From Chryseobacterium sp. CH21 (lineage in GTDB: Bacteria; Bacteroidota; Bacteroidia; Flavobacteriales; Weeksellaceae): a DNA stretch of 64,000 nucleotides. Position numbers and translations under genes: made by a program. Of the stretch, positions 1 to 8,345 are shown one piece after another. The notes under the pieces are model-generated. The model did not search any database. It saw only the letters and a program-made list of their open reading frames with translations, and was not told the DNA's origin. The stretch is taken from the NCBI RefSeq assembly GCF_004119445.1, contig NZ_QICI01000082.1, forward strand, positions 1 to 64,000, in the 5' to 3' direction. The number at the start of each line of letters is the position of its first letter. Position 1 is the first letter of the stretch.

Positions 1-38
1 AAAAATAAAATGAGTGTCCTGAATGCGGTAAGAAATAA
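1..38 (+). CDS. Possible C-terminal end of a zinc-ribbon-like gene
   Basis: Bases 9-38 read N-E-C-P-E-C-G-K-K and then TAA, which looks like the end of a protein with a CPxCG zinc-ribbon knuckle. A strong terminator follows 16 bases later. In the sequence as given, this frame is closed by TAA at 6-8. It would stay open to the left edge only if the A run at 7-10 were one base longer. Too little is visible to name the gene. Confidence 0.2.
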
Positions 39-53
39 ATTAGTACACAGAAT

Positions 54-86
54 AATGGCTGTCATCAATAGAAAACAGCCATTTTT
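54..86 (+). terminator. Rho-independent terminator
   Basis: The arms AATGGCTGT (54-62) and ACAGCCATT (75-83) form a perfect 9-bp stem with a 12-base loop, followed by a short T run. It ends a plus-strand gene lying mostly to the left of the window. Confidence 0.6.
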
Positions 87-246
87 ACAAAAAGAAGAAT
101 TTGTGTCAATAAAAAATTCAAATTTCTCTTGTGTATTAACATAGAAATCTTTGCGTTTTCTAACTTATGACCATATAATAAGATCTTTTGCTCGGAAAAA
201 TATTCAAAATATCAAATGTTAAAGAATAATAAAATTCATGGCAACC

Positions 247-276
247 CGTTTAGATAATATAAATTCCGTAAATTTG
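247..276 (+). promoter_or_regulatory. Promoter of the META-domain lipoprotein gene
   Basis: TAAATTTG at 269-276 fits the Bacteroidota -7 consensus TAnnTTTG. A weak TTT-rich -33 element lies at 247-251. The start codon at 298 leaves a leader of about 15-20 bases. The match is by motif only. Confidence 0.4.
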
Positions 277-297
277 GGTTAATTCAAAAAGTAAAAA

Positions 298-708
298 ATG
301 AAAAATCTTTTTTTAAGTATATGTACAGCAGCTGTATTGGCTTCATGTGGATCAATGACGAGCCCGTCTGCGTCTAAAGTAGGAAAAGCTCAGCCTGCTC
401 TTACCAATACAAAATGGACGTTGGCTGAAACGGTAAAAGGTAAAGTTCCAACATTGAATATTGAAGGAGAAAAGATCACTGGAAATGCAGGATGCAACAA
501 CTATTTCGGAACGGCTACCATAGATCCTTCTACAGGTGGTTTTGCAGCGGGACACATGGGATCTACAAAAATGATGTGCAACAACATCGGAGTAGAGCAG
601 AACTTTATGGATATGATGGGAAAAGCAAACAAATATGTCATTTCCGGAAATACTTTAGAATTGTATAAAGACAATCTTTTACTATTGAAATTCTCTAAAT
701 CAGAATAA
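298..708 (+). CDS. META-domain (HslJ-like) lipoprotein
   Basis: This 136-residue protein begins with a lipoprotein signal; the lipobox LASC places the lipidated Cys at about residue 17. The rest is one META/HslJ domain, roughly residues 35-134. It shows the family's KWTL opening, the GNAGCNNYFG strand and the TKMMCN strand near residue 98. E. coli HslJ is a META-domain lipoprotein linked to heat and novobiocin tolerance; the biochemical role is unknown. The gene stands alone, with a -7 element upstream and a strong terminator directly after it. Family assignment is firm; function here is not. Confidence 0.9.
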   Translation: MKNLFLSICTAAVLASCGSMTSPSASKVGKAQPALTNTKWTLAETVKGKVPTLNIEGEKITGNAGCNNYFGTATIDPSTGGFAAGHMGSTKMMCNNIGVEQNFMDMMGKANKYVISGNTLELYKDNLLLLKFSKSE

Positions 709-714
709 AAAAAC

Positions 715-742
715 AAAAGGAACTCAATGGAGTTCCTTTTTT
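715..742. terminator. Bidirectional terminator between convergent genes
   Basis: AAAAGGAACTC and GGAGTTCCTTTT form a long stem with A and T runs on the two sides. It can end both the lipoprotein gene on the plus strand and the acidic-protein gene on the minus strand. Confidence 0.75.
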
Positions 743-757
743 ATGTTTAGAGTGTTA

Positions 758-997
758 TTAATCTTCCTCTTCTTCGTCGTACTTAGCCAACTCTTCGTCG
801 CACCATTTGAACGCTGCTTCTACTACTTTAGTAGCCTCGTCTGCCATCGTTTCTTCATCATCACCTTCAAGATCATCTAACCACTCAACTTCTTCTTCCT
901 CAACGTTTAAGATAAATCTTGGATATTCTGTATGAACTACGAATAGATCCTCTGGAAATTCCGAATTATCTGCTAATAAAAACTTTGGTAATTTCAT
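758..997 (-). CDS. Small acidic conserved protein, unknown function
   Basis: This 79-residue protein is very acidic, with Glu/Asp runs around residues 35-50 and at the C-terminus, no signal peptide and no membrane segment. It opens with MKLPKFLLADN followed by a hydrophobic strand (DLFVVHTEYPRFIL). It resembles short acidic proteins commonly annotated as hypothetical in Flavobacteriia; I recognise no domain. It lies 51 bases downstream of the hydroxyacyl-CoA dehydrogenase on the same strand and shares the bidirectional terminator. The good codon structure and clean terminator support a real gene. Confidence 0.75.
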   Translation of the reverse strand: MKLPKFLLADNSEFPEDLFVVHTEYPRFILNVEEEEVEWLDDLEGDDEETMADEATKVVEAAFKWCDEELAKYDEEEED

Positions 998-1048
998 TTT
1001 TTTAATGTTTTAACTTTCTCAAAGATAAATAAAATTATTGACTTAAAA

Positions 1049-1942
1049 TTACTTCAAAAACATTTTTGAAACTTTTTCAGCTTTTTTGCTTTCTGAATAA
1101 TCGTAGAATCCTTCTCCTGATTTTACCCCAAGTTTCCCGGCTGTCACCATATTTACAAGCAATGGGTTTGGAGCGTACTTAGGATTTTTGAAACCGTCAT
1201 ACATTACGTTCAGGATGGCAAGGCATACATCAAGACCAATAAAGTCAGCCAGCTGAAGCGGACCCATCGGATGAGCCATCCCCAATTTCATTACCGTATC
1301 AATTTCTTCTACACCTGCCACTCCGTTGTAAAGCGTTTCAATAGACTCATTGATCATTGGCATCAAAATTCTGTTCGCCACAAAACCTGGGTAGTCATTT
1401 ACTTCTACAGGAACTTTCCCAAGCGTTTTACTCATGTCATAAATAGCATCGAAAGTCTCTTTAGATGTAGAATACCCCTTAATGATTTCAACCAGTTTCA
1501 TGATCGGAACTGGGTTCATGAAGTGCATCCCGATTACTTTATCGGCTCTTTTAGTAGATGCTGCAATTTTAGTGATAGATATCGATGAAGTATTGGTTGC
1601 AAGAATACAGTTGGCAGGAGCCAGTTCATCCATCTGACCGAAAATCTTCAATTTAAGATCCATGTTTTCTGTAGCAGCCTCTACAATAAGATCAGCAGCT
1701 CCTACTGCATCATTCAATGCGGTAAAAGTGGTGATGTTGCCTAAAGTTTCTGCTTTTTGCTCCTCTGTAAGGTTTCCTTTTGCAATGATTCTGTCAAGAT
1801 TGGTAGTAATGGTTTTTAAACCTCTGTCCAAAGCTTCCTGGGATACGTCTACAAGATTTACTTTAAAACCGCTTTGTGCGAAAGTATGTGCAATACCATT
1901 CCCCATGGTTCCCGCTCCGATAACTACAATGTTTTTGATCAT
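1049..1942 (-). CDS. 3-hydroxybutyryl-CoA / 3-hydroxyacyl-CoA dehydrogenase
   Basis: This 297-residue enzyme has the length of clostridial-type 3-hydroxybutyryl-CoA dehydrogenases. The N-terminal Rossmann fold carries the NAD loop GAGTMGNGIAH at residues 9-19. The signature around HFMNPVP (near residue 142) includes the catalytic His, and the C-terminal helical dimerisation domain contains GMAHPMGPLQLADFIGLD. It oxidises (S)-3-hydroxyacyl-CoA to the 3-keto ester with NAD in the cytoplasm, in fatty-acid oxidation or butanoate metabolism. No thiolase or crotonase gene is nearby. The start codon lies 7 bases after the stop of the preceding small secreted-protein gene, so the two are probably co-transcribed. 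Confidence 0.93.
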   Translation of the reverse strand: MIKNIVVIGAGTMGNGIAHTFAQSGFKVNLVDVSQEALDRGLKTITTNLDRIIAKGNLTEEQKAETLGNITTFTALNDAVGAADLIVEAATENMDLKLKIFGQMDELAPANCILATNTSSISITKIAASTKRADKVIGMHFMNPVPIMKLVEIIKGYSTSKETFDAIYDMSKTLGKVPVEVNDYPGFVANRILMPMINESIETLYNGVAGVEEIDTVMKLGMAHPMGPLQLADFIGLDVCLAILNVMYDGFKNPKYAPNPLLVNMVTAGKLGVKSGEGFYDYSESKKAEKVSKMFLK

Positions 1943-1949
1943 TTTTCCT

Positions 1950-2360
1950 TTATTTTTTATAGATAGTTAAATTTTTTACGTCTGTAAGTTCTGATTGTGT
2001 AACAACAGCTGTAGAATCAAAGAAAACGTTTCCTACATTTTGATTTTTCTTACTGTTATTCTGATTAGAAATAGCCGCTGTCAATCCTCTCACAAGTCGT
2101 TTTTTTTGATTCTTTGTAAGAAAATCAGTACCAACATATAAGGTATATTCGCCTTCCCTTCCTCTTCCTTTTTCTATCAGGATTTCCATGCTTTTGATCT
2201 GGCTTTTATTTTTAAACTCTTTCAGAAAGCTTATCACAGGTTTGTCAGATGGCGGACCACAGCATACACTTCCATAGCTGATTTGTAAATAATTCTGATT
2301 CTTCTGAGAATAAAAGAATGTAAATGCAAATAGAGCCGTTGTTATTATTATTTTTTTCAT
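1950..2360 (-). CDS. Small secreted protein, unknown function
   Basis: This 136-residue protein has a Lys-rich N-terminus and hydrophobic stretch typical of a signal peptide (residues 1-18, ending FFYSQ). The mature part holds a CCGPP motif near residue 34 and many Lys and Asn residues; I recognise no family. It sits between the beta-lactamase gene (31 bases upstream) and the dehydrogenase gene (7 bases downstream) on the same strand. An operon is therefore likely, though no functional link is obvious. Confidence 0.75.
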   Translation of the reverse strand: MKKIIITTALFAFTFFYSQKNQNYLQISYGSVCCGPPSDKPVISFLKEFKNKSQIKSMEILIEKGRGREGEYTLYVGTDFLTKNQKKRLVRGLTAAISNQNNSKKNQNVGNVFFDSTAVVTQSELTDVKNLTIYKK

Positions 2361-2391
2361 GTTAAATCGCTTTAAAAATAAGCTTAAAATT

Positions 2392-3270
2392 TTACTTATT
2401 AAAATATTCCCAAACCTCTCTGGAAATATCTGAAATCATCCTGCAGTTGATAGCATCCGTTTCCGTTGAGTTACTGACAAATACAGCTAATGCATAATGT
2501 TTGCCATTCGGTAAAGTAACGATCCCAATTTCATTTTCTGCACCCGTTAAGCCTGCATCATTCTTCCCGGAAGCTCCCGTTTTTTTAGCCACAGGAGTGT
2601 TTTTGGGAAGCTGCTCTACCATTTTATTCAATCCTGTGGAGGTAGACCACATTACTTTCATCAGATAATCTGTAGATTTTTTGGATAATAATTTTCCGTC
2701 ATAGAATTTTTTTAGAGCATCAACTGCTGATTTTGTTGTGCTGTAATTTTCATACTGAACATTCCAGTCTTTATGCATGGCTTCTTCATTATATTTGATC
2801 TGAAAACCTTTTACGCCTTTGGAATCCATAAACTTTTGCACGGTCTGAGTCCCTCCCAATAGCTTCAAAAGAATATCACAACCGTTATTATCGCTCTTGG
2901 CAACTGTATATTCAATCACTTCACTTAGCGGAACTTCAACATTTCCTCCGGGATACTTATCACGAAGCGGCGACCACGTGTTTTCGAGCAAGTTTGACTG
3001 ATCTAATTTGATTTTCTGATCCAAAGAAAGTTTTCCCTGATCTATCACATTCAAAACTGCAGCGGCAATGTGAAATTTAAATACACTTTGCATCGGAAGT
3101 TTTTTGTCTGCATTTTTATCATATTTAAAACCATTTTCAAATCCTAAGACAGAAACGCCTACCGTTGCTTTTTTGTTCTTAAGAATTGTACTTATTTTTT
3201 GTTCTAATAGGGAAGTCTGAGCAAAGGTGAATGCTGAAATCAGAATAAAAAGAAGGGCTGTTTTTTTCAT
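2392..3270 (-). CDS. bla: Class A beta-lactamase (PER/CGA/CME-type)
   Basis: This 292-residue protein has a signal peptide (about residues 1-18) and all core motifs of an active serine beta-lactamase: S62-V-F-K65 (SxxK), S126-D-N128 (SDN) and K230-T-G232 (KTG). The region near residues 162-174 (NEEAMHKDWNVQYEN) resembles the atypical omega loop of the PER/CGA/CME/CIA enzymes of Chryseobacterium and relatives, with Glu162 or Glu163 as candidate general base. Such enzymes hydrolyse penicillins and many cephalosporins in the periplasm. The substrate range here cannot be read from sequence. The start codon lies 12 bases after a terminator hairpin, which may attenuate expression. Confidence 0.94.
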   Translation of the reverse strand: MKKTALLFILISAFTFAQTSLLEQKISTILKNKKATVGVSVLGFENGFKYDKNADKKLPMQSVFKFHIAAAVLNVIDQGKLSLDQKIKLDQSNLLENTWSPLRDKYPGGNVEVPLSEVIEYTVAKSDNNGCDILLKLLGGTQTVQKFMDSKGVKGFQIKYNEEAMHKDWNVQYENYSTTKSAVDALKKFYDGKLLSKKSTDYLMKVMWSTSTGLNKMVEQLPKNTPVAKKTGASGKNDAGLTGAENEIGIVTLPNGKHYALAVFVSNSTETDAINCRMISDISREVWEYFNK

Positions 3271-3282
3271 AATAGTATCATT

Positions 3283-3316
3283 AAAAAAGCTCTCTTCTGA
3301 AGACCAAAAGAGAGCT
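3283..3316 (-). terminator. Terminator of the glycosidase gene, abutting bla
   Basis: On the minus strand AGCTCTCTT and AAGAGAGCT pair around a loop and are followed by six T residues. It ends 12 bases before the beta-lactamase ATG, so it both terminates the upstream gene and occupies the bla leader. Confidence 0.75.
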
Positions 3317-3336
3317 GCAATTTAAGACAATTATTA

Positions 3337-5067
3337 CTATTTTAATTCAAAATAACTCAGATTGGTATCATCATTTTCAAAGACGATTCTGATTTTATTT
3401 TCTCCTTTCTGAAGGCTGATGTTTTTTGCTGAAACGGTCTTCCAGTTCTCATTTCCGCCAGTAGGTGCCAGTGATACTGATGCTAAAACTTTTCCGGAAG
3501 CTGTTTCAATTCTTATTTTGGAAGCATTGGCCGCAGCGTATCTGATATCAGCTGTATAACTTCTGTCTCCTTTAGACTGAACGGTGTACTGAAGCCATTC
3601 TCCGGTTTCCGTTTTTCCTACATAATATTGGTTCGTAACCTTGTCATTACATTTATAAATATCCACTCCATCATTTCTCATTTGCTGTCCGGAGTTCCAT
3701 TCCGATCTTTTGGCAGGATCACTCACCCAAAGATTAATGAAATCCTTATCCAGATAGGCAGAACCCATTCTTCCCAAATCATATTCTGAAGCGAATATTC
3801 TTCCGGGAGCCTGATGATTTTTGAATGGCTTTGTAGAAGCCTCTGTAATCTGTCTGAACATAGCATCTATCACATCTCTTTTAATTTCTGTATTGTTCAA
3901 TTTGTAATTGTCTGCAATCTGCAGTAAAGCTTTTTTCGCATACTCTTTAGACGGTTTTTCACCTCCGTTTTTCCAGTAATCCAACAGTTTTTCATACTCC
4001 GGAGTAATTTTCACATTATTAATTCCAGCGATATTATCAATTTTTTTCATTGGCCAGAATGCATATCCAATATTGTGCTTATCCAAAAGCTGGATCAATT
4101 CTGTAAACCAAACGTTTGAATTCTCACCCGTTTCTCCAAGCCATATCGGCATATTGTGTTTCTCTCTGAGATCCAGTGCGAATTTTAGTGTTTGATCATC
4201 ATTGTAATTCCAGTATTTATGGAAGCTGAAAGCCATATTATTATCCCAGATTGCTGGAAGTCCATTATAATTATTTCCCCAGCCGTTTCCTTCAATGAAA
4301 ATAATATGCTTTTTATCTACCTCTCTGATGGCTGCTGTGATATCCTTCTGAAGCTTCCAAAGCGGAGCATTAGACATTTCATCAGTACCGTTTGGATTTT
4401 TCCCAGTGAAATTAATGTTGGGTTCGTTAATAAGGTCGTAACCTCCAATCCATGGATTATCTTTATATCGTTCAGCCAGTTTTTTCCATAGGGCAATCGT
4501 TTTTCTCTGATTCTCCTCATTGGCCCAGAGCGAAGGTTTAGATTTATCATTATCAGAGATATTAGCATCATTTCCCTGGCCACCCGGAGCGGCGTGAAGA
4601 TAGAGAATCAAATATATTTTGTTATCTGTACACCATTGAAGCAGGTCATCAGTCATTTTAAAACCTTCTTCCAGCCATGTATCTTTTCCTTTTACTGGCT
4701 CCTTTTCGATGGGCAGTGTATAAAGATTGTAATGCATTGGAAGCCTTATAGAATTGAATCCTGCTTTGGCTAGAAAGTCGATATCCTGTTTAGTGATTCC
4801 GTTTTTCAGGTAAGCTTTATAGAACTCATTCATTCCGTCTTCACCAATCAATTCTGCAATTTTCTCTTTAATCTTATACTGGGGTCCTGCAAAATCTGCA
4901 GTTTTCAGCATATATCCTTCCTGTAACATCCAACCACCAAGCCCAAGACCTTTCAATTGAATATTTTCACCTTTATCATTAACGATTTTCTGTCCTGAAG
5001 TCTTCAGTAATTGCGATGTCCCAAATTGAGACAATAAAAGTGCGGATAATAGAATGGCTCTTTTCAT
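3337..5067 (-). CDS. Secreted GH5 glycosidase with C-terminal CBM6-like domain
   Basis: This 576-residue protein has a signal peptide (residues 1-19). The catalytic domain (about 25-365) is a GH5-type TIM barrel. Glu215 in LINEPN is the expected acid/base, and Glu312 in WLGETGEN the expected nucleophile; GFNSIRLP near residue 103 is also typical. A linker of about 80 residues leads to a beta-sandwich (about 430-576) resembling CBM6, ending in an ENKIRIVFENDDTNLSYFEL-type strand. The likely substrates are beta-glucans or other beta-linked polysaccharides outside the cell; the exact specificity is not evident. It is monocistronic, with its own terminator before bla. Confidence 0.9.
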   Translation of the reverse strand: MKRAILLSALLLSQFGTSQLLKTSGQKIVNDKGENIQLKGLGLGGWMLQEGYMLKTADFAGPQYKIKEKIAELIGEDGMNEFYKAYLKNGITKQDIDFLAKAGFNSIRLPMHYNLYTLPIEKEPVKGKDTWLEEGFKMTDDLLQWCTDNKIYLILYLHAAPGGQGNDANISDNDKSKPSLWANEENQRKTIALWKKLAERYKDNPWIGGYDLINEPNINFTGKNPNGTDEMSNAPLWKLQKDITAAIREVDKKHIIFIEGNGWGNNYNGLPAIWDNNMAFSFHKYWNYNDDQTLKFALDLREKHNMPIWLGETGENSNVWFTELIQLLDKHNIGYAFWPMKKIDNIAGINNVKITPEYEKLLDYWKNGGEKPSKEYAKKALLQIADNYKLNNTEIKRDVIDAMFRQITEASTKPFKNHQAPGRIFASEYDLGRMGSAYLDKDFINLWVSDPAKRSEWNSGQQMRNDGVDIYKCNDKVTNQYYVGKTETGEWLQYTVQSKGDRSYTADIRYAAANASKIRIETASGKVLASVSLAPTGGNENWKTVSAKNISLQKGENKIRIVFENDDTNLSYFELK

Positions 5068-5533
5068 AGTAGTTTTAATGATTTAAATAATAGGAATTTT
5101 TTAGAAATTAGTAATAATGAATGGTGGCATCATAGTAAGAATCTACATTCAGACCATTTATTCTGCCAGAAATCCATTGCGTGTATAAAACAAAATCTTT
5201 CAATTGTTTATTGAATTGTTTTTCAAATATATTATTTTTTTAGTTTTAAAATAATTTTTTATTGATAAATAAGCAATTATTAATGAAAAGTTTTTATTTC
5301 ATTACAAGGGTTAAAGAATACAAAGCAGAAATCAGCAGAATAGATAACACCGCTTCATCCAATCGATTGAAAATCGATTCTATCTTAGCTTCCTTAAAAT
5401 ATTATGTAGCCAAATTTGAACCTTTGCGTGGTAAAATTATATACATCAGAAACTAAAAATGCTACCTCATAATCCATTATTCTGATTATAAGATAGCATT
5501 GTATCTATTGCTGTTCATGAAAACGGCGTATTC
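5068..5533. other. Intergenic region without a convincing gene
   Basis: These 466 bases are very A+T-rich and should hold the minus-strand promoter of the glycosidase. A 64-codon plus-strand reading frame (5262-5456) exists but has no recognisable domain or promoter and reads like chance translation. A terminator for the oxidoreductase gene occupies the right end. Nothing else was seen. Confidence 0.5.
5457..5502 (-). terminator. Terminator of the Gfo/Idh/MocA gene
   Basis: On the minus strand TGCTATCTTATAATC pairs imperfectly with GATTATGAGGTAGCA and is followed by TTTTTAG. It lies about 30 bases downstream of the oxidoreductase stop. Confidence 0.55.
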
Positions 5534-6496
5534 TTAACTGATCAGTTTCATAATCTCTAAAGCCACCTTCAATGCTTCAGTTCCGTCTTCAAGAGAAACT
5601 TCTACATTTTTGTCGCCCGTAATCGCATCCGCGAAAGAATTTAATTCATCCAAAATAGCATTATTAGGCTGAATATTTGGATATTCAAAAAGAATCTGGT
5701 TCTTTTCTCCTTCTGCATTTTCAATAATCATATCAAATGGAGTAGGGTTTTCAGGAGCATCCTTCATTCTGATCACTTCAGCCTTTTTCTCAAGGAAATC
5801 AACGGAAATATAAGCATCTTTCTGGAAGAATCTGCTTTTTCTCATCGCTTTCATAGAAATTCTGGAAGTCGTAAGATTGGCCACACATCCGTTTTCAAAC
5901 TCTATTCTTGCGTTGGCAATGTCCGGAGTTTTGCTTACTACACAAACACCGCTTGCGTGGATATTTTTTACTTTAGATTTCGCAATACTTAAAAGAATAT
6001 CAAGATCGTGAATCATAAGATCCAATACTACAGAAACATCCGTACCACGTGGGTTAAACTCTGCCAGTCTGTGGATTTCAATAAACATCGGCGTACTGAT
6101 GTATTCCTTAGTGGCGATAAAAGCCGGATTGTATCGCTCAACGTGTCCTACCTGTGCTTTGATTCCTTTTTCTTGGCACAAACGAAGGATTCCTTCTGCC
6201 TGTTCAAGTGTTTGGGTTATTGGTTTTTCAATAAAAAAATGAAGACCTTTTTCAATGGCTTTTAAAGCATAATCATAATGATAAACTGTAGGAGTGACAA
6301 TGTCTAGCATGTCAATCTGCTCAAGCAATTCATCAAAATTTTCAAAATATGTATACCCGAATTCGGCTTCTAATTTCTTTCCGTTTTCAACATCTTTATC
6401 ATGGAAACCTACAAATTCATATCTATCAGACTGATTAAGAAGTTTTAAATGTATTTTTCCCAAGTGTCCGGCACCTACCAAACCTGCTTTTAACAT
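5534..6496 (-). CDS. Gfo/Idh/MocA-family NAD(P)-dependent oxidoreductase
   Basis: The 320-residue protein has an N-terminal Rossmann fold with GLVGAGHLGKIH at residues 4-15. The hallmark EKP motif follows (HFFIEKPIT, about residue 95), then the alpha/beta C-terminal domain with VGHVERYNPA. I chose the ATG at 6496 because homologous chains begin MLKAGLVGAG; the 17 extra in-frame codons upstream have no family counterpart. Members oxidise or reduce sugars or related polyols; the substrate is unknown here. No sugar-pathway gene is adjacent. Confidence 0.9.
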   Translation of the reverse strand: MLKAGLVGAGHLGKIHLKLLNQSDRYEFVGFHDKDVENGKKLEAEFGYTYFENFDELLEQIDMLDIVTPTVYHYDYALKAIEKGLHFFIEKPITQTLEQAEGILRLCQEKGIKAQVGHVERYNPAFIATKEYISTPMFIEIHRLAEFNPRGTDVSVVLDLMIHDLDILLSIAKSKVKNIHASGVCVVSKTPDIANARIEFENGCVANLTTSRISMKAMRKSRFFQKDAYISVDFLEKKAEVIRMKDAPENPTPFDMIIENAEGEKNQILFEYPNIQPNNAILDELNSFADAITGDKNVEVSLEDGTEALKVALEIMKLIS

Positions 6497-6630
6497 AGCT
6501 GTATTAAATTTTTGTAAATATAGTGAATGTACATTTATAAAATACATGACTTTTCACTTGGAGGTATTCAAGATTGAATATGTTTATTCATTAAAGAAAT
6601 TACAGTAAATTCACGGCCTGAAAAATAACG

Positions 6631-7278
6631 ATGAAAAGAATAATTTCGATTTTACTCTTCTTTGCATTATGTACTGAAGGATGTATAGGAGATAGTCCGT
6701 ATGATCCACAAGCTAAATGTGGAACTCCAACAAATCTGACATTTGAAAAAGGAAGTAACACTCTTGCCTGGAACATGAACACCATGGGCGAAGGGTATTA
6801 TGAAGTGCAGTATGGAGAACCTGGCTTTTCTTTAGGAAAGGGAACCACAGTGGTTACTTATAAAAATTCCTATAGCCTCCCGCTCTATCAGAATAATAAG
6901 TATGATCTTTACGTAAGAAAAAATTGCGGAATAGACAATGGGCGAAGTAACTGGGCGGGACCTATTACTGTTTTGGCAAGTAGTACGACAACTTGTATAC
7001 AGCCATCGTATGCAACGTATACCAAAACGACTTCCTCCACGCTTTCTTCTACTTTTGATGCTACCGTATCCTGGGAAAATGATGGTGTTTCTGCATATGA
7101 AACTGTTTTAACGATAAGTTCTGCACCTCCTGCGAGTGGACAGTTAGCAATTGCAGGTCAAAAAGCCATCTACACAGGACTAAGTAAAACTCAGAACTAT
7201 AACTTTTTTGTCAGAAAAAGATGTGCTGATAATACCTTTAGTGCGTTTTACGGACCTTATCCTATAAAATGGAATTAA
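6631..7278 (+). CDS. Exported protein with fibronectin-III-like repeats
   Basis: This 215-residue protein has an N-terminal export signal with a possible lipobox (LCTEGC, Cys at about 18). Two beta-rich modules follow, roughly residues 30-110 and 115-215. Both end in an aromatic/charged pattern (YDLYVRKNCG and YNFFVRKRCA) typical of FN3-like domains in Bacteroidota surface proteins. This suggests an adhesive or scaffolding envelope protein. No enzyme motif is visible. The gene is monocistronic with its own terminator. Confidence 0.75.
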   Translation: MKRIISILLFFALCTEGCIGDSPYDPQAKCGTPTNLTFEKGSNTLAWNMNTMGEGYYEVQYGEPGFSLGKGTTVVTYKNSYSLPLYQNNKYDLYVRKNCGIDNGRSNWAGPITVLASSTTTCIQPSYATYTKTTSSTLSSTFDATVSWENDGVSAYETVLTISSAPPASGQLAIAGQKAIYTGLSKTQNYNFFVRKRCADNTFSAFYGPYPIKWN

Positions 7279-7286
7279 GAAACAAA

Positions 7287-7319
7287 ATAAAGCAGTCATT
7301 TTTTTGATTGCTTTTTTTT
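7287..7319 (+). terminator. Terminator after the FN3-like protein gene
   Basis: AAAGCAGTC pairs with GATTGCTTT (one G-T pair) around a T-rich loop, followed by a T run. Confidence 0.6.
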
Positions 7320-7366
7320 GTGGATAATTCTTTTCTCCAATTTATGAAATCTAATTTCTAATTTCT

Positions 7367-7374
7367 TACTTTTG
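7367..7374 (+). promoter_or_regulatory. -7 element of pcm, possible leaderless start
   Basis: TACTTTTG fits TAnnTTTG and is separated from the pcm ATG by only four bases. If it is used, the transcript would begin at or next to the start codon. No clear -33 TTTG was found. Confidence 0.35.
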
Positions 7375-7378
7375 TCAA

Positions 7379-8029
7379 ATGCAGGATTCGTTTGTACATA
7401 AAGGAAAAAGAAAGATTTTAGTTGAATATCTTCAACACAGAATTGGAATTTCGGATGAAAATGTACTTCGGGCGATGAGTGAAGTTCCGAGACATCTTTT
7501 TATCGAAAGTATTTTTGAAGACTTTGCCTATGAAGACAGGGCATTTCCTATTCTGGCGCACCAGACTATTTCCCATCCTTCCACAGTAGCGGAACAGTCT
7601 GAACTGTTGAAGGTAAAACCCGGTGAAAAAGTACTGGAGATCGGAACAGGATGTGGATATCAAACTGCCGTGTTAATGGCGATGAAAGCCCATGTATATA
7701 CGGTAGAAAGGCAAAAAGATCTGTTTGATTTTTCTAAAAAGAAACTCAGAGAACTTCATCTCTTTCCAAAATTTCAGAGCTTTGGGGATGGTTTTGCCGG
7801 ACTTCCTACTTTTGCTCCTTTTGATAAAATCATCGTTACGTGTGGTGCCTCTACTTTACCGAAAGAACTTTTGAAACAACTGAATGTTGGAGGAATAATG
7901 GTGATCCCATTGGGACCAACAGATGAACAGGTTTTATACAGATTCACAAAAGTAGGTCCTACAGAATTTGAAAAAGAAGAATTCGGGGCCTATAAATTTG
8001 TTCCGATGCTTGGAAACACCAATCAGTAG
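7379..8029 (+). CDS. pcm: Protein-L-isoaspartate O-methyltransferase
   Basis: This 216-residue protein matches the usual length of Pcm. It carries the SAM-binding motif I VLEIGTGCGYQTAVL (about residues 84-98), preceded by the Pcm-specific QTISHPSTVA segment near residues 62-71. The motif FDKIIVTCGA follows near residue 150. The enzyme methylates isoaspartyl residues in aged proteins using S-adenosylmethionine, starting their repair in the cytoplasm. A -7 element four bases upstream of the ATG fixes the start and hints at a leaderless message. No surE or other partner is adjacent. Confidence 0.94.
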   Translation: MQDSFVHKGKRKILVEYLQHRIGISDENVLRAMSEVPRHLFIESIFEDFAYEDRAFPILAHQTISHPSTVAEQSELLKVKPGEKVLEIGTGCGYQTAVLMAMKAHVYTVERQKDLFDFSKKKLRELHLFPKFQSFGDGFAGLPTFAPFDKIIVTCGASTLPKELLKQLNVGGIMVIPLGPTDEQVLYRFTKVGPTEFEKEEFGAYKFVPMLGNTNQ

Positions 8030-8289
8030 AACGGAATTGGTAGATTAGCTGGTCTCAAACACCGTTCTTTATGAGAACCAATTTTATCAATAGAAACTGA
8101 CTTTTTTTCGTTTTTTCATAAATAAAATTTATCTGATTTAATTAAAATTTAAAATCTTTTAACTCCATTTCGGAATGAAAATTGATGGAATTAAAACCCT
8201 CAGTATAAAATCACCATCACAAAAAATAAATAGATCTTGAATAAAACATTCAGATGAAAATAAATAAATTTTTAATATTAAAGTTCAAT

Positions 8290-8318
8290 AACCTTACTTT
8301 TTGCGAGTGAGGTTTTTT
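8290..8318 (+). terminator. Orphan terminator upstream of the 2-hydroxyacid dehydrogenase
   Basis: AACCTTAC (8290-8297) pairs with GTGAGGTT (8307-8314, one G-T pair) and is followed by T residues. It ends 28 bases before a start codon, not after a gene, so it may end a short untranslated transcript from 8030-8290 or act as an attenuator. The rest of the 8030-8345 gap is A+T-rich with no other feature seen. Confidence 0.45.
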
Positions 8319-8345
8319 ATTAAAAAATCATCAAACATCAGTACA

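Noticed and set aside
5262..5456. 64-codon plus-strand reading frame upstream of the GH5 gene
   Set aside because: No domain, no promoter element, very A+T-rich; composition looks like chance translation of an intergenic region.
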